A DNA stretch of 17,322 nt from CAZVEV01 sp964625865 (GTDB taxonomy: Bacteria; Planctomycetota; Phycisphaerae; SM23-33), in the NCBI GenBank assembly GCA_964625865.1, contig CAZVEV010000110.1:1-17322 (forward strand). Reading direction: 5' to 3'. Position numbers and translations under genes: made by a program. Positions 14,304 through 17,322 of the stretch are shown here, piece by piece; the stretch's first letter is position 1, and each line of letters opens with the position of its first letter. The notes beneath the pieces are model-generated. The model was given only the letters and a program-made list of their open reading frames with translations, did not search any database and was not told where the DNA came from.

Positions 14304-14429
14304 GGGGGCACCTGTTCGCGCTCGTGGCGAGCGCCCAGCCAACTGAGAGGCCACTTCGTCGCCGTCCTGACCTACGACCCGGCGCCGCTTGCGATCGAAC
14401 TCGAAGAGACGGTCTTCACCCTGCCGTGA
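14301..14429 (+). other. In-frame continuation after TGA: candidate selenoprotein C-terminus
   Basis: From 14304 the frame of the gene at 13977 reads GGTCSRSWRAPSQ, then LRGHFVAVLTYDPAPLAIEL and ends ETVFTLP at a TGA (14427-14429). Third positions are G or C in 34 of 41 codons, as expected for a gene in this genome. The peptide has the alternating pattern of the beta strands that would complete the domain. A Cys lies four residues after the TGA codon (UxxxC), which fits a redox pair if UGA is read as selenocysteine. General UGA reassignment is unlikely because several genes here end normally in TGA (1737, 9489, 11780, 13436). A simple nonsense mutation remains possible. Confidence 0.5.
14318..14334 (+). 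promoter_or_regulatory. Hairpin after the in-frame UGA, SECIS-like
   Basis: A perfect 7-bp stem gcgctcg (14318-14324) / cgagcgc (14328-14334) closes a 3-base loop tgg. The loop begins 22 bases after the UGA (21 bases lie between), and its second base is G. As I recall the bacterial SECIS rules (loop 3-14 nt, 16-37 nt from UGA, a G in the first two loop bases), all are met. Similar short GC-rich hairpins are common as repeats in this window, so the fit may be chance. Confidence 0.4.
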
Positions 14430-14470
14430 CGGCGCTTCGCGATGCCCGCTCGCATGTCGGTCCCTGCGCC

Positions 14471-14499
14471 ACTCGTTCCGCGTGCAAGCGAGTTGCACG
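14471..14499. repeat. Hairpin between convergent genes
   Basis: Within the 79 bases between the second stop of the small gene and the PQQ gene stop there is a perfect stem cgtgcaa (14481-14487) / ttgcacg (14493-14499) with loop gcgag. An alternative pairing is actcg (14471-14475) with cgagt (14489-14493). No T-run follows on either strand. It may be a REP-like repeat or a weak bidirectional terminator. Confidence 0.4.
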
Positions 14500-14508
14500 C
14501 CCTACGTC

Positions 14509-17322
14509 TCACTTTGGTTCCATGCAGATGATGCGTCCATCGGCGAGGGAGAGGAACAACGCGCCGTTGGCGGCGGCGAGACTGTCCCACGCCGGCGGGG
14601 CGTCGAGGGTGTACTGGGCCAGTTTCTTTCCGGTCGATGCGGATGCCGCCCACAGGATGCCTCCCATCCGTCCTTCGTAGGCCTTGGCCAGGTCGCCGGT
14701 CGGGAAGACGACGGGTGTCCCGGCGACGAACAGGACGTCACCGGCCAGCGCGATGGCCTTGCCGGTCAGCGGGATGGAACTGCTCCACAGCTTCTCCGAA
14801 GGTGCGACATTGGACGGCCCGCGCTTCTTGGCGCGCCTCTTCTTCGCGGCGGGCTTCCTTGCAGCGCCCGGCTTGGCGGGTTTCTTGCCGGCACGTACGG
14901 GCTTCTTTCCGGTGCCGGGCGCGGCTTTCTTCGGCGGCCCGCCGTAGGTTCCGGCGTACAGCGTGTAGCCCTTGGTGCGCGGATCGAACGGCGTGGTGCG
15001 GCCCGGCGTATACCCGCGAACTTCATAGAACCGCTTGCCGTCGATGACGAGGATATCGCCGTGGATCCCGCCCTGGCCCGTGGGGATGTCATAGTGCAGC
15101 ATCGTATCGATGGTCCAAAACGAGCGATGCTGGGGGATCGCCTGGCCGAAGCCATGCGAGGGAATCAGGTGAGGCTGCTTCACGTCTTGAAGCTTGACCG
15201 GCGTCAGGTCGGGCTCGAACGCCTGCTGCCGCAAGAACAGCCGCTTGTCGCCGGCGAGGAAGATGTCGCCTTTGAACCCCTCGATGCTCATGCCCTTGAC
15301 GACGTCGCGATTCTCAACGGGAAACCCGTTCTTGCCGTACGGGCCGTACATGCGCTTGCGATGGACGACCTTGCCCGAGCGCGGATCGACCGCATACAGG
15401 AAGATGCCGCCATCGGTGAACGAGTTTCGCCCGGCCGCGAAATACGCCAGTCCGTTTCGGACCAGGATGCTGCCGCAGATCGGCCAGGCCGACTCCGGCT
15501 GACCGTACGCGCAGATCACCCGCCGCTCGAGCGGGGACAGCCGCCAGACGAGCCGGCCGTCGGCAGCACGCACGCAGTAGGCCGTCCCGTCGCGCGAACC
15601 GAACAGGAGCAGCCCCTGCCAGTACGTCGGGGGTGAATCCACACGGCCTTCCGTGGTGAACCGCCAGGCGATCTTCCCGTCGGTCACGCTGAGGGCGCAG
15701 ACGGTGTGAGCGTCCACGTCGGCGACGAACACCATGCCGACCGCGATGACCGGGGCGCTGGCGCGTGTGCCGATCTTCGTCTCCCAGCGTTTGCGGAGCG
15801 CGGCCGGGACTTTGCTCTTCGTCGAGCCCGTCCGGGCGTTGTCGTGCCTGTAGGTGGGCCAATCCGATTGTGGATTGCGGATTGCTTGCCCTGAGCCCTG
15901 TCGAAGGGCGGATTGCGGATTTGCGCCGAAGGCGGGGCCTTTCTCGAGCGTGGGCTGCGCGTTCACGCGGATGGGCTGGTTCGATCGGGTCAGGCCCGGC
16001 TCGGCGGCCATCGCGTTCATGCCGTTCAGCATGACGCTGTTGCAGCACGCGCAGGAGGGCGGCCCGACGTAGTACAGTCCGTTGCACGGGAGCGGGCCGA
16101 TCCCGCAGGTGCTGCGGATCCACGGATTCGGCAGCTCGGTCGAGGCCGCCAGGTCCAGGAAATCACTGCCGCCGGTGACGGTGTTGATGTAATACCGCGT
16201 TGTGATGCGGTTGCGGTAGCAGCGGTCGTGGCCCATCGGGCCGAGCATGGTCTGGTCGATCTTCTTGACCAGCTTGCCCGTCTCGGGATCGAAGCCGCTG
16301 ACGCCCACTCGGGTCAGCCCCAGGTTCGGCACGGGCCGGCCGGTCGAGCCGCTGTACGCTTGGGCCCACACCAGGCCGCCCGCCACGAACACGTCCGGGG
16401 GCTTGTGGTGATTGATCGTCGCGGGCGCCTCCCACATCGCCTTGCCGTCGGCCAGACGAAACGCCCTCAGCCGCTCGGAATCCGCCAGATAGGCCGCGCG
16501 ATCCGAGAGCACCAGCGAGACGGCGATGCCGGCCGGGCCTTTGAGCACGATCGGGGCGCGGACACGCCATCGGCCCTTGCCGGTCTTGCGGTCGGCGCAG
16601 ACCAGATGCGTGGCGGTCGAGAACACCACCCGGTCGCCGATCACCCCGAGCGATCCGCCCTGGTAGCCCTTGGCATCGTCGGCGGGTATCCGCCACAGCT
16701 CGGCGCCCGACTCGGCGTCGACGGCCAGGATCTCATTCCGGGGATTGTCGGGCTGTTTGATCGTCGGCCCGTACGCCTCGCGCCGGAAGAGGCTCCCCTT
16801 CAGCGCCCCGCGCGACAGGTCGCCGTGGACCGGCGAGATGTCGAACTGGTCGCCCGTGACGGCGTACAGCACGCCTCGGTCGTGGACGAACTCCATCGTC
16901 CCGGCGGTTCGTTTGTGTGTCTTCAGGACCGTGCCTCTCGCCGCGTCGTACACGATGATGGGCGCCGTGTAGCCGGGGGTGCAATAGACCACGTCACCCA
17001 CGGCGGCGACGCGCCGCTGGATCTGGACGGGCATCTCCTTGTTGCGGATGTAGATCGGGTGCCAGTCCGCAAACATGACCCGCCAAAGGACGATCCCGTT
17101 GAAGGCATCTCGCGCCACCAGCGCCTGCTTGCCCGGCAGGGCCGGGTGCTCTGCCGAGGCGAGGTCCTCAACGGTGAACAGGCGGCCCTTCGTGGAGATC
17201 ATGCTGTTGATCGACGGCATCGCCAGGTGCGACCGCTGCCACTCCGGCTCCGCGATCCACCGGTAGCGCATGGGCGGCCCCACGACGGTGTCCCGGGCGA
17301 CGGCGTTGTTGTCCGCGCCGCG
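14509..17322 (-). CDS. PQQ-like beta-propeller repeat protein, N-terminus beyond the window
   Basis: The frame is open to the window edge: codons 17322-17284 read as protein (GADNNAVARDTVVGPPMRYR), so the true start lies outside and 937 codons are seen. At least nine PQQ/BamB-like blade motifs are visible, such as NGIVLWRV, SGAELWRIP, TGKGRWRV, DGKAMWEAP, DGKIAWRF and DGRLVWRL. These form two propeller-like modules; the second begins at DWPTYRHDNARTG. Between them is a stretch encoded by a short DNA repeat (15872-15921). A Cys-rich patch (STCGIGPLPCNGL...CACC, about 16033-16117) is characteristic of planctomycete members, as I recall them. Near the C-terminus a Lys/Pro/Ala-rich linker (14816-14943) interrupts the last blades. 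True PQQ binding is not shown; most such proteins are structural or enzymes of unknown substrate. It is expected to be exported, but the signal peptide is not in view. Confidence 0.85.
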   Translation of the reverse strand, partial: RGADNNAVARDTVVGPPMRYRWIAEPEWQRSHLAMPSINSMISTKGRLFTVEDLASAEHPALPGKQALVARDAFNGIVLWRVMFADWHPIYIRNKEMPVQIQRRVAAVGDVVYCTPGYTAPIIVYDAARGTVLKTHKRTAGTMEFVHDRGVLYAVTGDQFDISPVHGDLSRGALKGSLFRREAYGPTIKQPDNPRNEILAVDAESGAELWRIPADDAKGYQGGSLGVIGDRVVFSTATHLVCADRKTGKGRWRVRAPIVLKGPAGIAVSLVLSDRAAYLADSERLRAFRLADGKAMWEAPATINHHKPPDVFVAGGLVWAQAYSGSTGRPVPNLGLTRVGVSGFDPETGKLVKKIDQTMLGPMGHDRCYRNRITTRYYINTVTGGSDFLDLAASTELPNPWIRSTCGIGPLPCNGLYYVGPPSCACCNSVMLNGMNAMAAEPGLTRSNQPIRVNAQPTLEKGPAFGANPQSALRQGSGQAIRNPQSDWPTYRHDNARTGSTKSKVPAALRKRWETKIGTRASAPVIAVGMVFVADVDAHTVCALSVTDGKIAWRFTTEGRVDSPPTYWQGLLLFGSRDGTAYCVRAADGRLVWRLSPLERRVICAYGQPESAWPICGSILVRNGLAYFAAGRNSFTDGGIFLYAVDPRSGKVVHRKRMYGPYGKNGFPVENRDVVKGMSIEGFKGDIFLAGDKRLFLRQQAFEPDLTPVKLQDVKQPHLIPSHGFGQAIPQHRSFWTIDTMLHYDIPTGQGGIHGDILVIDGKRFYEVRGYTPGRTTPFDPRTKGYTLYAGTYGGPPKKAAPGTGKKPVRAGKKPAKPGAARKPAAKKRRAKKRGPSNVAPSEKLWSSSIPLTGKAIALAGDVLFVAGTPVVFPTGDLAKAYEGRMGGILWAASASTGKKLAQYTLDAPPAWDSLAAANGALFLSLADGRIICMEPK
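15872..15921. repeat. Short repeat captured in frame inside the PQQ-like gene
   Basis: A 12-base direct repeat ggattgcggatt (15872-15883 and 15910-15921) flanks 26 bases that include the hairpin gccct-gtcga-agggc (15895-15909). On the minus strand it reads as NPQSALRQGSGQAIRNPQS, a peptide I recognise as translated intergenic repeat sequence of environmental genomes (the cttcgacagg-type word). It keeps the frame and lies in the linker between the two propeller modules, where an insertion would be tolerated. Confidence 0.7.

Noticed and set aside
14389..15636. 415-codon plus-strand frame opposite the PQQ-like gene
   Set aside because: The PQQ blade motifs on the other strand are unmistakable; this frame has none and begins in the small gene's tail.

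Overview
The window is GC-rich DNA from a bacterium that looks like a planctomycete, most likely of the Phycisphaerae/Sedimentisphaerae type. This is inferred from gene content and style: secreted caspase-like and formylglycine-enzyme-like (FGE) proteins, a thioester alpha-2-macroglobulin, a lone prepilin-like protein, a very large PQQ-type beta-propeller protein, a nine-haem cytochrome, and many short palindromic repeats between and inside genes. No rRNA, tRNA, CRISPR array, transposase or replication origin is visible.

Layout. Bases 1-164 hold the edge of a tandem/hairpin repeat and a good sigma70-like promoter. A coupled pair follows: a secreted caspase-family protease with an EF-hand loop and a FlgO/CsgG-like C-terminus (165-1739), then an FGE-sulfatase-fold lipoprotein-like protein (1739-2764). 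A palindrome-rich repeat (2786-2895) separates them from a 1645-residue alpha-2-macroglobulin (2991-7928), which ends in a strong terminator (7949-7984). A metzincin-like metallopeptidase (8068-9495) converges, with a 7-base overlap, on a minus-strand pseudopilin-like gene (9489-9965). An M14-type deacylase/carboxypeptidase fused to a BPL_N/GATase-like domain (10118-11782) overlaps by ATGA a nine-haem c-type cytochrome (11779-12723). A small GT-A glycosyltransferase-like gene (12905-13438) has its own promoter-like sequence. A 538-base gene-poor stretch holds two inverted-repeat elements. A small secreted protein (13977-14303) follows, whose reading frame continues past an in-frame TGA to 14429. 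The right end (14509-17322, minus strand) is a PQQ-like propeller protein cut by the window edge.

How the genes may work together. Almost every product carries an export signal, so this is an envelope or periplasm locus. The left half has a proteolysis theme: caspase, macroglobulin protease trap, metallopeptidase, M14 enzyme. A common function is inference only; several genes have their own promoter or terminator.

Most noteworthy: (1) the in-frame UGA at 14301, followed by 41 coding-like codons and a hairpin that fits a bacterial SECIS element, which makes this a candidate selenoprotein or else a nonsense-interrupted gene; (2) a segment like the C-terminus of the major pseudopilin GspG (DPWGN, then DGKAGTADD), inserted in the bait region of the macroglobulin; (3) a repeat captured in frame inside the PQQ gene, giving the peptide LRQGSGQA.
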